From positions 1 through 64,000 of the forward strand of contig JAILAB010000055.1 in the NCBI GenBank assembly GCA_024681855.1: a stretch of 64,000 nt of DNA, given 5' to 3'. Positions 38,019-48,484 of this stretch are shown here, piece after piece. Both the position numbers and the translations under genes were made by a program. Positions within the stretch are counted from its first letter, which is position 1; the number at the start of each line of letters is the position of its first letter. The notes beneath the pieces were generated by a model that saw only the letters and a program-made list of their open reading frames with translations, ran no database searches and was not told the origin of the DNA. Origin of the DNA: Elusimicrobiales bacterium. Its GTDB lineage: Bacteria; Elusimicrobiota; Elusimicrobia; Elusimicrobiales; UBA9959.

Positions 38019-38360
38019 ATGATAAAGAATCTTGGTGCCAAAAAACTTTCCAGAACCGGCTCCCATCGCAGGGCGATGTTCTCCAACATGGCTACAAGCC
38101 TGCTGCTTCACGAGAAGATAGAAACCACGCTTGTGAAAGCCAAGGAACTTACCAGCGTTGTTGAGCAGATCATTACCGATGCAAAAAAAGGACGTCATAT
38201 TGAAGTCCGCCGTGTAATTAAAGACAAGAACGTTTACAAGAAACTGTTTGAAGTCATTGCTCCGCGCTATAAAGAACGCGCATGCGGCTGTGTTCGCGTT
38301 CTTAAGCTCGGACAGCGCAAAGGCGATGCTGCTGAAATAGCATTGGTAAAACTGGTATAG
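38019..38360 (+). CDS. rplQ: 50S ribosomal protein L17
   Basis: SHRRAMFSNMATSLLLHEKIETTLVKAKEL. Confidence 0.98.
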   Translation: MIKNLGAKKLSRTGSHRRAMFSNMATSLLLHEKIETTLVKAKELTSVVEQIITDAKKGRHIEVRRVIKDKNVYKKLFEVIAPRYKERACGCVRVLKLGQRKGDAAEIALVKLV

Positions 38361-38369
38361 TTTAAAAAA

Positions 38370-39407
38370 ATGTTCGATTACTTTTTCAGCTTGTTCTCTA
38401 ACGATATTGCCATTGATCTTGGCACTGCTAATACCTTAGTTTATGTAAAAGGACAAGGGATTGTTTTGCGCGAGCCTTCAGTGGTTGCTGTTGATAAGAA
38501 CAGGCGAAAAGTTCTCGCTGTCGGAAGTGAGGCCAAGAAAATGCTTGGCCGCACTCCGGCAAACATAACCGCTCTCCGTCCCCTGCGGAACGGAGTTATA
38601 GCGGATTTTGATGTAACGCAGGAAATGATAAAGTACTTTATACGTAAAGTACATAACCGCAGAAGCCTTCTGCATCCGCGCATTGTCATAAGCATCCCTT
38701 CCGGCATAACGGAAGTGGAAAAACGCGCTGTGCATGAATCTGCGGAACAAGCCGGTGCGCGCGAGGTACATTTGATTGAAGAGCCTATGGCTGCGTCCAT
38801 AGGGTCAGAGCTTGCAGTTTCAGAGCCGCACGGCAGCATGATTTGCGATATTGGCGGCGGTACCACGGAAGTGGCTGTAATTGCCCTTGGAGGAATGGTC
38901 ATAACACGTTCCCTTGATGTGGCAGGCGATGAGATGGATGAATGCATCGTGCAGTTCTTCCGCCGCAAACATAATCTGGTTATAGGCGAAACAACCGCCG
39001 AACAGGTTAAGGTTCAGATTGGGTCTGTTTTCCCTCTGAAGGAAGAAAAAACAATAGAAGTGAAAGGCAGAGACCAGGCTAAGGGGCTGCCAAGGACGAT
39101 TTTAGTAACATCAGAAGACATAAGGCAGGCCCTTTTAGAGCCTGTCCAACTTATTCTAGACGTAATAAAGCAGGTTCTAGAGGAAACACCGCCGGAGCTG
39201 TCTTCCGACCTTGTAGACAGGGGAATGGTTTTGGCTGGCGGCGGATCGCTGTTGCGCGGCTTCCCGGAGCTTATCCGTAAGGAAACAGAGCTGCCCGTCC
39301 ATAGGGCTGCAGATCCGCTCAGCTGCGTTGCGCTTGGGTGCGGCAAATATCTTGAAGAACTTGATAAAATACAAAATAAGGCGGAACTGCTAAAGCCGTA
39401 CCGCTGA
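38370..39407 (+). CDS. mreB: Rod shape-determining protein MreB
   Basis: [41 protein letters not shown]. Confidence 0.98.
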   Translation: MFDYFFSLFSNDIAIDLGTANTLVYVKGQGIVLREPSVVAVDKNRRKVLAVGSEAKKMLGRTPANITALRPLRNGVIADFDVTQEMIKYFIRKVHNRRSLLHPRIVISIPSGITEVEKRAVHESAEQAGAREVHLIEEPMAASIGSELAVSEPHGSMICDIGGGTTEVAVIALGGMVITRSLDVAGDEMDECIVQFFRRKHNLVIGETTAEQVKVQIGSVFPLKEEKTIEVKGRDQAKGLPRTILVTSEDIRQALLEPVQLILDVIKQVLEETPPELSSDLVDRGMVLAGGGSLLRGFPELIRKETELPVHRAADPLSCVALGCGKYLEELDKIQNKAELLKPYR

Positions 39408-39447
39408 ACATTGCATAGTCCCGGCCTGCTCTCTCATTTAAGCAGTT

Positions 39448-40299
39448 ATGAGAGAAAAAGAGTCGTTTAACATTGCAGCGGCAATATATGCGGCCATATC
39501 GCTTGCCTTGCTGCTTTTTCCTGTTTCGGGTTTTGTGCATACAGTAAGGGCTGTATGCGCATATTCTTTATATCCAGCAATTTATTACGGCGAGCAAGCC
39601 GATTTTTTTCTTAGGGGAGTGCCTGAGAATTTTCGCAAAATTTTTTCAACAGAGCAGGAAAACAGAAATCTTAGGGAAAAAGTCAAATCCTTGGAACTGG
39701 AGCTGGAAAATGCTAGAGCTTCAGTTTCTGAGGCTATGCGTCTCCGAGATGAAATGAATCTTGGAAAAACATTGAAATGGCAGGGATCCTGGGCGCGCGT
39801 TTCAGATAGGGACAGAAGAAACTGGTATGGGTTTATAACTATAAATAAGGGCACTGCGGATGGCGTTCGCATAAATGACACTGTTATATCCCTTCAGTCT
39901 GGCAAAGCCTCTCTAATAGGCCGCGTTTATGAAGCTAATAAAAATTTTTCCCGCATAATGCTTGCTGGCAATAAGGCTTGCTCCATAATTGTTTCTTTAG
40001 GGCATAATGGCAAAGAGGTTCTTGCGGAAGGCACAGGAACTTCTAAAATGAAAATCGTTTATATTCCGGAAGATTTTCCTTTATCTGATGGCATGGAAGT
40101 CTTTACGGCACCAAGCGCATCTCTTTATGTGCCTAATTTGCGCCTTGGAACTTTATCAAAAATTTATAAGCGTGATTCAGAGGTTAGCTTCATCTCTGCT
40201 GACATTGAGCTTTCGGCAGATTTGGATTCCTTAAAGGAAGTTTATGTCATAAGGCATAAACTTCCTGATGACCTGATTCCGCCAGCGGAGGAAAACTAA
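39448..40299 (+). CDS. mreC: Rod shape-determining protein MreC
   Basis: One TM plus coiled coil, GFITINKGTADGVRINDTVI, synteny. Confidence 0.93.
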   Translation: MREKESFNIAAAIYAAISLALLLFPVSGFVHTVRAVCAYSLYPAIYYGEQADFFLRGVPENFRKIFSTEQENRNLREKVKSLELELENARASVSEAMRLRDEMNLGKTLKWQGSWARVSDRDRRNWYGFITINKGTADGVRINDTVISLQSGKASLIGRVYEANKNFSRIMLAGNKACSIIVSLGHNGKEVLAEGTGTSKMKIVYIPEDFPLSDGMEVFTAPSASLYVPNLRLGTLSKIYKRDSEVSFISADIELSADLDSLKEVYVIRHKLPDDLIPPAEEN

Positions 40300-40787
40300 T
40301 GAGAACTTTGGCTGAAGCTTTCTTCTGGATAGTATTGTGTCTTTTCTGCTGGCAGTGGGAAAAATATCTTTCAATATCAGGCTTTAGCCCTGATTTTATA
40401 CTAATTACAGTCCTTGCAGCAGCATCTTTTTCCTCAAAGACAAGAGGCTCGTCATGGGCTTTTCTGCTTGGCCTTTATTCTGATGTTCGCGGCAGCGGTC
40501 CGCTTGGCGCTAATGCCCTTATTTTTACTGCTTGCGCATGGCTTGTGCAGTCAGTGTCTCAGCGTTTTGATTTCTTTGATAAGTTTACGCAGGCAGTTGC
40601 GGTATTTCTTTTTTCTTGGGTGGCTTATCTTATGGGCTGGGTGCTAACAGCTCTTTTTGCCCATGGCTCTGTCTTCTCAATAAAATATCTCTGTTTGATT
40701 CCTTTCTTCAATGCCATAGCTGCGCCTTTTGTGTTTTTTCTGGTGCTTGGCCTTAAGAGCTTTTTCCGTTTCTATGAGAAGAACTGA
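40299..40787 (+). CDS. mreD: Rod shape-determining protein MreD
   Basis: Multi-TM small protein between mreC and PBP2. Confidence 0.88.
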   Translation: MRTLAEAFFWIVLCLFCWQWEKYLSISGFSPDFILITVLAAASFSSKTRGSSWAFLLGLYSDVRGSGPLGANALIFTACAWLVQSVSQRFDFFDKFTQAVAVFLFSWVAYLMGWVLTALFAHGSVFSIKYLCLIPFFNAIAAPFVFFLVLGLKSFFRFYEKN

Positions 40788-40804
40788 AGATATAGGAGCA
40801 GAAC

Positions 40805-42706
40805 ATGGCTGAGGTTCGCCTTCCGGAAAATAGGCTGGATTTTGTTTGGCTTCTTGCTGCCTTTATCACTGCGGTTTTTCTATTTCGCCTTGTTTTTATT
40901 CAGCTCGTGAATACAGAAAAATATAAGAGCATGGCAGATAGAAACAGAACTCAGGTGCTTACGCAGTCTGCGCCTAGGGGCAGAATTTTCTCTGCTGACA
41001 ATGCGGCTATAGCTACAAACAGGCCTTCTTTTAGCTTGATTTATTTCCCGGGGGAAAAAGGATCTTCAGCCCTTTCGGATGCCATGCTTGACAAAATGTC
41101 TTTGGCCATAAGCCGAAGGCTTAACATAAGCCAGGCAGGCGTGCGGGAGATAATAAGGAAAGCCTCAAAGCGCGATAAGCCTGCGCGTATAGCCGAAAAC
41201 CTTTCAGACAGGGAAATGCTGCTAATGTCAGAGCTTGAAGCCGTTTATCCGGGCCTTGAGACTGTGGAAGAAGCCAGAAGACATTATCCTTTTGGAGCAT
41301 ATCTTAGTCATCTTATCGGATATACTGGCAAAATGGATGCCAGGGACTGGGAAAAATTTTCAAAAGAAAGAGCTTATTCCATGGATTCCCTTATTGGAAA
41401 GAACGGTCTTGAAAAAATGTATGAGAAAGTCTTGAAAGGCAAAGACGGAGGCATTTATCTGGAGGTTGATTATCGGGGCAGGCTCATACAGAGGCTTGAA
41501 AGCCGCAAATGGATTTCAGGGTCTGACATATACCTGACAATAAACTCTAAGGCGCAGGCTGCTGCCGAAGCAGGATTGAGGAAGTCTTTAAGCAAAAAAG
41601 GGGCTGTGGTTGCCATAGATCCCAGAAATGGCTCTTTGCTGGCTTTTGCCTCAATGCCTGATTATGATCCGAATCAGTTTGCGCAGCCGTCAGCTGAGCG
41701 TGACAAGAAGCTTGTGCTTCCTGAATTTAATGTTGCCCTGCAAGGCACATACCCGCCAGGCTCTATATTTAAGATAATCACATCAGTTGCCTTGCTTGAA
41801 AGCGGAAAAATACGCCCGGAAGATACGGTCACATGCAATGGGTCCTATGATGCCGGAAGCAGGGTTTTCAAATGCTGGAATCATAAAGGTCATGGCAAAG
41901 CGGATTTCAAAACCGGGCTTGCTAAGTCATGCGATGTTTATTATTATGTGAATTCTCAGAAATGCGGAGCCCTTGCCATAGAGAATTTTGCAAGGGCTTT
42001 CCGTTTGGGAAAGCCTTCAGGGATAGACCTGCCTTATGAAAGAGCAGGAAATGTCTTCGGTCCTGGCCCGCGCGCGGATAAAAAAAGCTATTGGTTTATT
42101 GGCGATACATTAAATCTTTCCATAGGCCAGGGCGAGACCCTCATGACCCCAATGCAGGCAGCGCAGATGATTGCCGCTATAGCGAATGGAGGCATTTTTT
42201 ATAGGCCATATTATATTAATAGGATAGTCAAGCCGGGCGGCGCGGAGAATTTTCATGCCAAGCCTGAGATATTAAGCACTGTTTCCATGAAACCGGAAAC
42301 ACTGCGTCTTGTGCGAGATGCTTTAAATTCAGTCATTGAAGAAGGAACCGGGTATATGGCTAGAATAAAAGGCGTAAAAATGTATGGCAAGACAGGATCT
42401 GCTCAAAATCCTCATGGAGAAGACCATGCCTGGTTTGTTGCTTATGGAACAGTGGGGGACGAGCCTGCTAAAATAGCTGTGGCAGTTTTGGTTGAACATG
42501 GAGCGCATGGCTCTACGGAAGCCGCCCCTATAGCAAAATCAGTGATAGAAGCCGTTTTGGAAGAAGACATAAAGGCTGCTGCGGAGAAATCCATGCCTTC
42601 CTTATCTGAAACTGCTTCTGCGCCTGAGAAAAAGGAATCTTTTGGCTTAAAGAAAAGCTCAAAAACTTCAGAAATGGCAGCGGGAGGCCAGTATATAAAT
42701 GAATGA
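40805..42706 (+). CDS. mrdA: Penicillin-binding protein 2
   Basis: PRGRIFSADNAAIATNRPSF, GTYPPGSIFKI (SxxK), YGKTGSAQNP. Confidence 0.96.
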   Translation: MAEVRLPENRLDFVWLLAAFITAVFLFRLVFIQLVNTEKYKSMADRNRTQVLTQSAPRGRIFSADNAAIATNRPSFSLIYFPGEKGSSALSDAMLDKMSLAISRRLNISQAGVREIIRKASKRDKPARIAENLSDREMLLMSELEAVYPGLETVEEARRHYPFGAYLSHLIGYTGKMDARDWEKFSKERAYSMDSLIGKNGLEKMYEKVLKGKDGGIYLEVDYRGRLIQRLESRKWISGSDIYLTINSKAQAAAEAGLRKSLSKKGAVVAIDPRNGSLLAFASMPDYDPNQFAQPSAERDKKLVLPEFNVALQGTYPPGSIFKIITSVALLESGKIRPEDTVTCNGSYDAGSRVFKCWNHKGHGKADFKTGLAKSCDVYYYVNSQKCGALAIENFARAFRLGKPSGIDLPYERAGNVFGPGPRADKKSYWFIGDTLNLSIGQGETLMTPMQAAQMIAAIANGGIFYRPYYINRIVKPGGAENFHAKPEILSTVSMKPETLRLVRDALNSVIEEGTGYMARIKGVKMYGKTGSAQNPHGEDHAWFVAYGTVGDEPAKIAVAVLVEHGAHGSTEAAPIAKSVIEAVLEEDIKAAAEKSMPSLSETASAPEKKESFGLKKSSKTSEMAAGGQYINE

Positions 42707-44036
42707 TTCTCTTACAGGCTTAAAGAAAAGCCGGATTGATCTTGTCATGCTTTTTTGCATGCTGGCTCTCCTTTTTCTTGGCACTCTGGTTGTTATTTCA
42801 TCTGTGTCCGGAATGCCTCACCATGAACGCATAGTGCGAGTTCAGCTTATGGCAATTCCAATGGGCCTTGCGGCATTCTTTGCCGCATGGAAATTTAATT
42901 ATCAGATTTTTCAGGATCAGTGGAAATTTATTTATGGTTTTCTGCTTGTTTTCCTTGGCGGAGTGCTTATTTTTGGAGTTACTGAGAAAGGGGCCTGTTC
43001 CTGGTATCGGCTTCCATTTTTTTCTGTTCAGCCTTCTGAGTTTGCTCGCCTGGGAGTAATCCTTGTCATGGCTAATTTTCTTGACAAGCGTATTGGCAGG
43101 ATAAAAGAGCTTAAAACAGTCATTGGAGCTTTTGCTATATGCCTGCCAGTGTTTTTCCTGCTCATGCTTCAGCCTGATTTTTCTGCCATAGTGGCCACTT
43201 TCCCAGTGGTTCTTATTATGCTTTTCATAGCCGGAGCAAGCATTTTTCACTTGGCTGTAATACTGGGATATGGTTTTATTTCAGGAATTTTCCCTATATT
43301 GTGGACTCTTATATCACTGCATCCTGAACTGACTGATAATCCTGTTATCAATTACTTCTACGGCCTTTCAGAGTCCTGGGGCAGCGCAGCTGTTTTCATT
43401 GCTGCTGTCGCATTATTGATATATATGCTTTATCTTATGGCCCGCAAGTTTTACGTAGGCATTCCAAAGTTATATTTCGCAGTGGCGGCTTTAGTGATAA
43501 TATGCGGTTTCTTTTCAGGCATGCTTGTTCAGAGCAAAATGAAAGACTATCAGCAGAAAAGGCTGGAAGTTTTTCTGTCCCCTGAGTCAGACCCTCGCGG
43601 GGCAGGATATAATCTGCTTCAGGCGCGCATAGCCATCGGTTCGGGCGGCCTTCTTGGCAAAGGGCTTCATGCAGGCACTCAGTCAAGGCTGGGTTTTGTG
43701 CCTGAGCGCCATACGGATTTTATCTTGGCCGTTGCTGGGGAGGAATTCGGCTTTTTCGGAATGACGCTGATAGCCGGGCTTTATGCGTTGCTAATGCGCC
43801 GTATCATGTCTGCTGCAAAGGTCGCCAGGGATCGCTTCGGATACCTGGTATGCGGCGGAATATTCGCTATGTTTTTAGTGTATTTTTCAGTAAATTTTGG
43901 CATGATGCTTGGTTTTGCCCCAGTTGCAGGCATACCGCTGCCGTTAATATCGTATGGGGGCTCAAACCTTATGGCTACAATGCTTGCGCTAGGCATAGCC
44001 CAGTCCGTTTATTCCAGGAGAAACCGATTTGTATGA
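42699..44036 (+). CDS. rodA: Rod shape-determining protein RodA (SEDS family)
   Basis: QPDFSAIVATFPVVLIML, GLHAGTQSRLGFVPERHTDFI, PLISYGGSNLMA. Confidence 0.95.
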   Translation: MNDSLTGLKKSRIDLVMLFCMLALLFLGTLVVISSVSGMPHHERIVRVQLMAIPMGLAAFFAAWKFNYQIFQDQWKFIYGFLLVFLGGVLIFGVTEKGACSWYRLPFFSVQPSEFARLGVILVMANFLDKRIGRIKELKTVIGAFAICLPVFFLLMLQPDFSAIVATFPVVLIMLFIAGASIFHLAVILGYGFISGIFPILWTLISLHPELTDNPVINYFYGLSESWGSAAVFIAAVALLIYMLYLMARKFYVGIPKLYFAVAALVIICGFFSGMLVQSKMKDYQQKRLEVFLSPESDPRGAGYNLLQARIAIGSGGLLGKGLHAGTQSRLGFVPERHTDFILAVAGEEFGFFGMTLIAGLYALLMRRIMSAAKVARDRFGYLVCGGIFAMFLVYFSVNFGMMLGFAPVAGIPLPLISYGGSNLMATMLALGIAQSVYSRRNRFV

Positions 44037-44722
44037 AATTGAATGGCTTTAATTTGGGCGAATTGGCTCATAATCTGCCTGATACCCGCATAAGGCTGCG
44101 GTTCAGCCGGCTGGATAAGGCGATTGGCTTTTCCCATGCAGATCAGCTTCGGGAACTGCGCCGCCGGGCTGCCGCGTCAGGCCTGCCATGCTGCGGCAAA
44201 AACATTCCGAAAATGTCGTTCAGCCCGGCCCTTTCGGAAGGCTGCCTCAGCAGTTGCGAATTTGCTGATTTGTATCTATATGATTTTGTGACAGCAGAGG
44301 AAGCTGCGGAAAAAATACATCTTTTTGATGATGATAAGTATGTTCTTATGTCATCTAAGAGAATCCCGGTTTTTTTCCCTGCGGTTGAGGCAGCTGCCAA
44401 TGCGGTAAGATACCGCATTGAGGCTGAAAATGAATTTTCCAAGGCCAGGCTTGCAGAATTCCTTGCGGCCAGTTCTTGGATTTATGAAAGAGTTAAGGCT
44501 TCGGGGAAAATGCAGCGTTTTGACATAAGATCCATATATATAGGTTCTGAAATGTCAGCAGATTCTAAAACGCTCATTCTTACGCTTGCTTTCAGCCAGG
44601 GAGCCAATATAAGGCCAGAGTCTGCCGTGTTAAGCATTTTTGGACAGGACATGAGCATAAAGCTCATAGAGCGCATAGATTTATTATGGAAAGATTCAAA
44701 AGGTGAGCTTAATGCTTTTTAA
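44033..44722 (+). CDS. DUF2344/TIGR03936 (radical SAM-linked) domain protein, stand-alone
   Basis: RIRLRFSRLDKAIGFSHADQLRELRRRAAASGLP; ATGA overlap with rodA; adjacent to rng. Confidence 0.8.
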   Translation: MKLNGFNLGELAHNLPDTRIRLRFSRLDKAIGFSHADQLRELRRRAAASGLPCCGKNIPKMSFSPALSEGCLSSCEFADLYLYDFVTAEEAAEKIHLFDDDKYVLMSSKRIPVFFPAVEAAANAVRYRIEAENEFSKARLAEFLAASSWIYERVKASGKMQRFDIRSIYIGSEMSADSKTLILTLAFSQGANIRPESAVLSIFGQDMSIKLIERIDLLWKDSKGELNAF

Positions 44723-44756
44723 GCTGCCGCAATTTTAAATTTTAGGAGCAATTATT

Positions 44757-46226
44757 ATGGCAAAAGAAAAAGAAGAACTTCAGGAAGAAAGAGTTCACAG
44801 AGAAATTTTTGCGAACAGTTCATTTGAGGAAACCAGAATAGCAATAGTGGAAGACGGAAGGCTTTCTGAGCTTATGTGGGAAAGACGCAGTTCCGGACAT
44901 ATAGTTGGAAATATTTATAAGGCTGTAGTGGAGAATGTCCTGCCCGGAATTTCCAGCGCTTTCATGCGCATAGGAATGGAGAAGAATGCCTATATTTACA
45001 TTTCTGATGTGTTAGGCAATCAGAAAGAACCTATAGAAAAGCTGCTTAAGAAAGATCAGGAAGTTATGGTTCAGGTTACTAAAGATGCCATAAGCACGAA
45101 GGGAATGAAGGTAACAATGGATGTTTCTCTCCCTGGCCGCTACCTGGTGCTTACCCCTTTTCAGGATTTTGTCGGAGTGTCTAAGAGCATTGAGGAAGCG
45201 GAAGAGCGTGCCAGGCTTTCCGAAATAATACGCCGCATTGCCAGCCCTGAGAAGATTGGCAAAAAAGGATGCATAGTTAGGACGGAGGCCGACGGCGCTT
45301 CGGAAAGAGAGCTTGAAAGGGAGCTGAAATTCCTGCTTCGCTTATGGGATAACATACAGAATAAATTTGACCATTCTAAACCTCCCTGCCTGCTTCACAG
45401 GGACATGGACATGACTTTGCAGGTGGCAAGGGATGTCCTTTCCGATGAGACTGACATATATATGCTTGACAACCGGGAAGACTATAAGAATGTGCTGGAT
45501 TTCGTAAGCAAAATGTCTCCGGAGCTAAAAGGGAAGGTTAAGCTGTATGAAGGCAAAACCCCCATATTCAAGGCTTTTGACATAGAAAATGAAATAGAGG
45601 ACATAAGAAAAATAAAAGTTCCATTGCCGAACGGAGGCAGCCTTATCATACAGGAAGCTGAATCATTGTGCGCCATAGATGTAAATACTGGCCGTTTCAC
45701 GGGCAGCAAATCGCAGGAAGAGACTGTAACCGCCACAAACCTTGAAGCAGCCAAGGAAATCGCCCGCCAGCTGCGATTGCGCAATATAGGCGGGATAATC
45801 GTGATAGATTTTATAGACATGAAAAAAGCCTCTAACAGGCATAAATTAGTTGAAGCCCTTGAGCATGCTGTCCGCAATGACAGGGCGAAAATAAGAATTC
45901 TGCCTGTTACTAGGCTTGGACTTGTGGAAATGACAAGAGAAAGAAAGCGGGAAAGCACTTGCAGCCTGCTTACGGAAGAGTGCCCGGAATGCCATGGATC
46001 GGGCCGCGTTCTTTCAAGCGAAAGCATAATAATAAAAATACAGCGCGAGATTTTTGGCCTTACTATGGGCGCTTCCGGCGGGAATCTGCGCATTGTCGTG
46101 CATCCTATTCTATGCGAGATATTGAAAAAGAAACAGGGACTCATTGAGCGTAATATACGCAGGCCGATGAAGATAATGTCTGATCCCCAGCTTACCTGGG
46201 AAGATTACAGGATTGTCCTAGAATGA
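44757..46226 (+). CDS. rng: Ribonuclease G (RNase E/G family)
   Basis: GNIYKAVVENVLPGISSAFMRIGMEKNAYIYISDV, AIDVNTGRFTG, CPECHGSGRV. Confidence 0.95.
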   Translation: MAKEKEELQEERVHREIFANSSFEETRIAIVEDGRLSELMWERRSSGHIVGNIYKAVVENVLPGISSAFMRIGMEKNAYIYISDVLGNQKEPIEKLLKKDQEVMVQVTKDAISTKGMKVTMDVSLPGRYLVLTPFQDFVGVSKSIEEAEERARLSEIIRRIASPEKIGKKGCIVRTEADGASERELERELKFLLRLWDNIQNKFDHSKPPCLLHRDMDMTLQVARDVLSDETDIYMLDNREDYKNVLDFVSKMSPELKGKVKLYEGKTPIFKAFDIENEIEDIRKIKVPLPNGGSLIIQEAESLCAIDVNTGRFTGSKSQEETVTATNLEAAKEIARQLRLRNIGGIIVIDFIDMKKASNRHKLVEALEHAVRNDRAKIRILPVTRLGLVEMTRERKRESTCSLLTEECPECHGSGRVLSSESIIIKIQREIFGLTMGASGGNLRIVVHPILCEILKKKQGLIERNIRRPMKIMSDPQLTWEDYRIVLE

Positions 46227-48484
46227 CAGGCAGAATGTTTTTTTCACTGTTATTAGCGGCATTCATGTTATTAGCTTCGCCTGCATCTTCGCAGGCTGCG
46301 GATTCTGTATTTCTCATAGATGGTGAAAATGCAGGATCTGCTGACACATATATGTATGAAGGCCGTTATTATGTAAGCGCAGCTCAGTCTGCCAGAATTT
46401 TGGGCGGAAAAATGGATTTGCTTCCAGCCTCAGGCCGTGTAGTAATTACGGCAAAGCGCGCAAAGCTGTTTTTTTCTGAGACATCAGACAGTGTTTCTAT
46501 TAACGGGATTAAAAAGTCATATTCCCGCCCTCTTATTATAAGGGCTGGAACTCCGTTTGTTCTTGCCGCATGTCTTGCCGATGAGGATTTGCATAAGGCT
46601 TATGGCCGGAAAATTGCATTTAGCCATGAAAACAGCCGGCCTGTCATGGCAAAAAATGACGGCAGCAATGATTCCTCAGAAAAACAGTCAGCTGCTCCTG
46701 TAGAAGCTCAGCCTAAAACTTCGCAAAATCTTGCGCAGCACTCAAATACTCCGATTGCGGCGCAGCCAAAGCTTCCGCAAACAAATTTCCCTCAAGGAAA
46801 ATCATTGCAGAGCAGTTTGGTTGCCGCAACTTTGAGCAATTCGGAGCCGGTTGCCCATATAACTGAAGCCCGTTGCGGAAAACATTCAGGTAAGACGAGG
46901 CTTGTCTTGAATATAACATCCCAAAGGCCATGGAGCCAAAAAAGGCTTAAGGAGTCTTTTATTCTTTCAGTGCCTGGTGCAGTCTCGGATATTAATTCTT
47001 CAATAGAGTCTTGCGGAAATGAGATAAGCGCAGTTAATTTCATTCGGTCCGATTCAAGAACAGAAATAATTCTTGCTCTGCCTGCATCTGCAGGACATAT
47101 AGAATGCTTTAATCTTTCCTCGCCAGACAGAATTGTTATAGATGCTTATGAGCTTCAGCCTGGGGAAAAAATAGCCTGTTCTGATGAAATATATTCTCGT
47201 GAAAATAAATCATCAGAAACGGGAAATTCTGCTGGTAAAAATAAGATTCCGTCAGCCATTGCCATTGTGCCACAGGCTTCATTTATAGAAGAATCTTTAG
47301 ATGAGCCTGAAAGCGATGAAGAAGATATTTCAGTTTATCCTGTTCTCAGGCCTTTGTCTTCTGGCGGCTCAGCCATTGTAAAGGAAAATGCCAGCCAGGC
47401 TAGACAGACGGGTCAGTATCCTGCTTCCGCATTAAACGCTCAAGATGCTTTTGTTCCGCCGGAAAGCTCTAATTTAAAATTAACAGCCAATGCGAAAAAT
47501 AAAAATACTGAAAGCGCAAAGCCTGAAATTAAGAAAAATTCTTATGCTTCCAATGTTTCAAAAAAGAAGTATCTTGTAGCGAAAAATAAAAAAGGAAAGA
47601 CTATCAGAAAAGCGGCGGTGCCAAACAATAAGGAAACAGTCATGTCTTCTTCTGTTATGGCGGGGCTTAAAGCTTCAGGCTTGAATTATTTGCCGAAAGA
47701 AGAGCCCAAAAAGAAAAAAAATCAGGAACCTTCTTCAACAGTTTCTTATATTAACCGCAGACAAAATGCAAAGGAAGCCTCTCAGCCTGCTTTGCAGGCT
47801 GGCAAGAGAATTGTTGTCATAGATCCTGCGCATGGCGGTAAAGACTTAGGCGGGCCAAGAAAATTCGGTCTGACTGAAAAGCATTTCGCTTTGCTCCTCG
47901 CTAAGGAGATTTATAAAATGTTTGAAGGCAATGAGCATTTTCAGGCAGTCCTTACAAGAAACTCAGATGTTTTTATGCCTCTTAAGGAGCGCAGCCGCAT
48001 AGCAAACGAGATAAAAGCTGATATTTTTATTTCATTGCATGCCAATGCCTCAAGCCGTTCTTCTTCTGCGAAAGGCTTTGAGGTATATTCTCTTTCAGAA
48101 AATATTTCTGATTCTGCTGCGTCAGAAACTTTAGCAAGGGAAAATGCGGTAATGGAACTTGAGAGCGATAGCGAGAGACCGTCGGCTGAGGCTGTTATAA
48201 GCGGAAAAGACGGTTTCAGCATTCGGGAAGAAAGCGCCAGGCTTTCAAACCTTATTTCTTCCGAGCTGGCAAGAGGAACTTCATTTAAGAATAATGGCAG
48301 CAGAAAGGCAGATTTTATAATGCTAAGGCTGCCAGACATGCCAGCCGTATGCGTTTTTGCCGGATATATGACAAATTCAGAAGATAAACAGAAAATTGAT
48401 GACAGACAGATGCGCAAGCGCATAGCCCGGTCCATATATAATGGCATAATGGCATACGGGGAAATGAAAGGCTGGACAAAATGA
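46223..48484 (+). CDS. AMIN + Amidase_3 protein (N-acetylmuramoyl-L-alanine amidase family); catalytic Glu missing
   Basis: VVIDPAHGGKDLGG, EKHFALLLAKEI, ISLHANAS; PAVCVFAGYMTN in place of the PSVLVESGFLCN form. Confidence 0.85.
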   Translation: MTGRMFFSLLLAAFMLLASPASSQAADSVFLIDGENAGSADTYMYEGRYYVSAAQSARILGGKMDLLPASGRVVITAKRAKLFFSETSDSVSINGIKKSYSRPLIIRAGTPFVLAACLADEDLHKAYGRKIAFSHENSRPVMAKNDGSNDSSEKQSAAPVEAQPKTSQNLAQHSNTPIAAQPKLPQTNFPQGKSLQSSLVAATLSNSEPVAHITEARCGKHSGKTRLVLNITSQRPWSQKRLKESFILSVPGAVSDINSSIESCGNEISAVNFIRSDSRTEIILALPASAGHIECFNLSSPDRIVIDAYELQPGEKIACSDEIYSRENKSSETGNSAGKNKIPSAIAIVPQASFIEESLDEPESDEEDISVYPVLRPLSSGGSAIVKENASQARQTGQYPASALNAQDAFVPPESSNLKLTANAKNKNTESAKPEIKKNSYASNVSKKKYLVAKNKKGKTIRKAAVPNNKETVMSSSVMAGLKASGLNYLPKEEPKKKKNQEPSSTVSYINRRQNAKEASQPALQAGKRIVVIDPAHGGKDLGGPRKFGLTEKHFALLLAKEIYKMFEGNEHFQAVLTRNSDVFMPLKERSRIANEIKADIFISLHANASSRSSSAKGFEVYSLSENISDSAASETLARENAVMELESDSERPSAEAVISGKDGFSIREESARLSNLISSELARGTSFKNNGSRKADFIMLRLPDMPAVCVFAGYMTNSEDKQKIDDRQMRKRIARSIYNGIMAYGEMKGWTK

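Noticed and set aside
45482-46144. Minus-strand ORF 220 aa
   Set aside because: Antisense to rng; no family features
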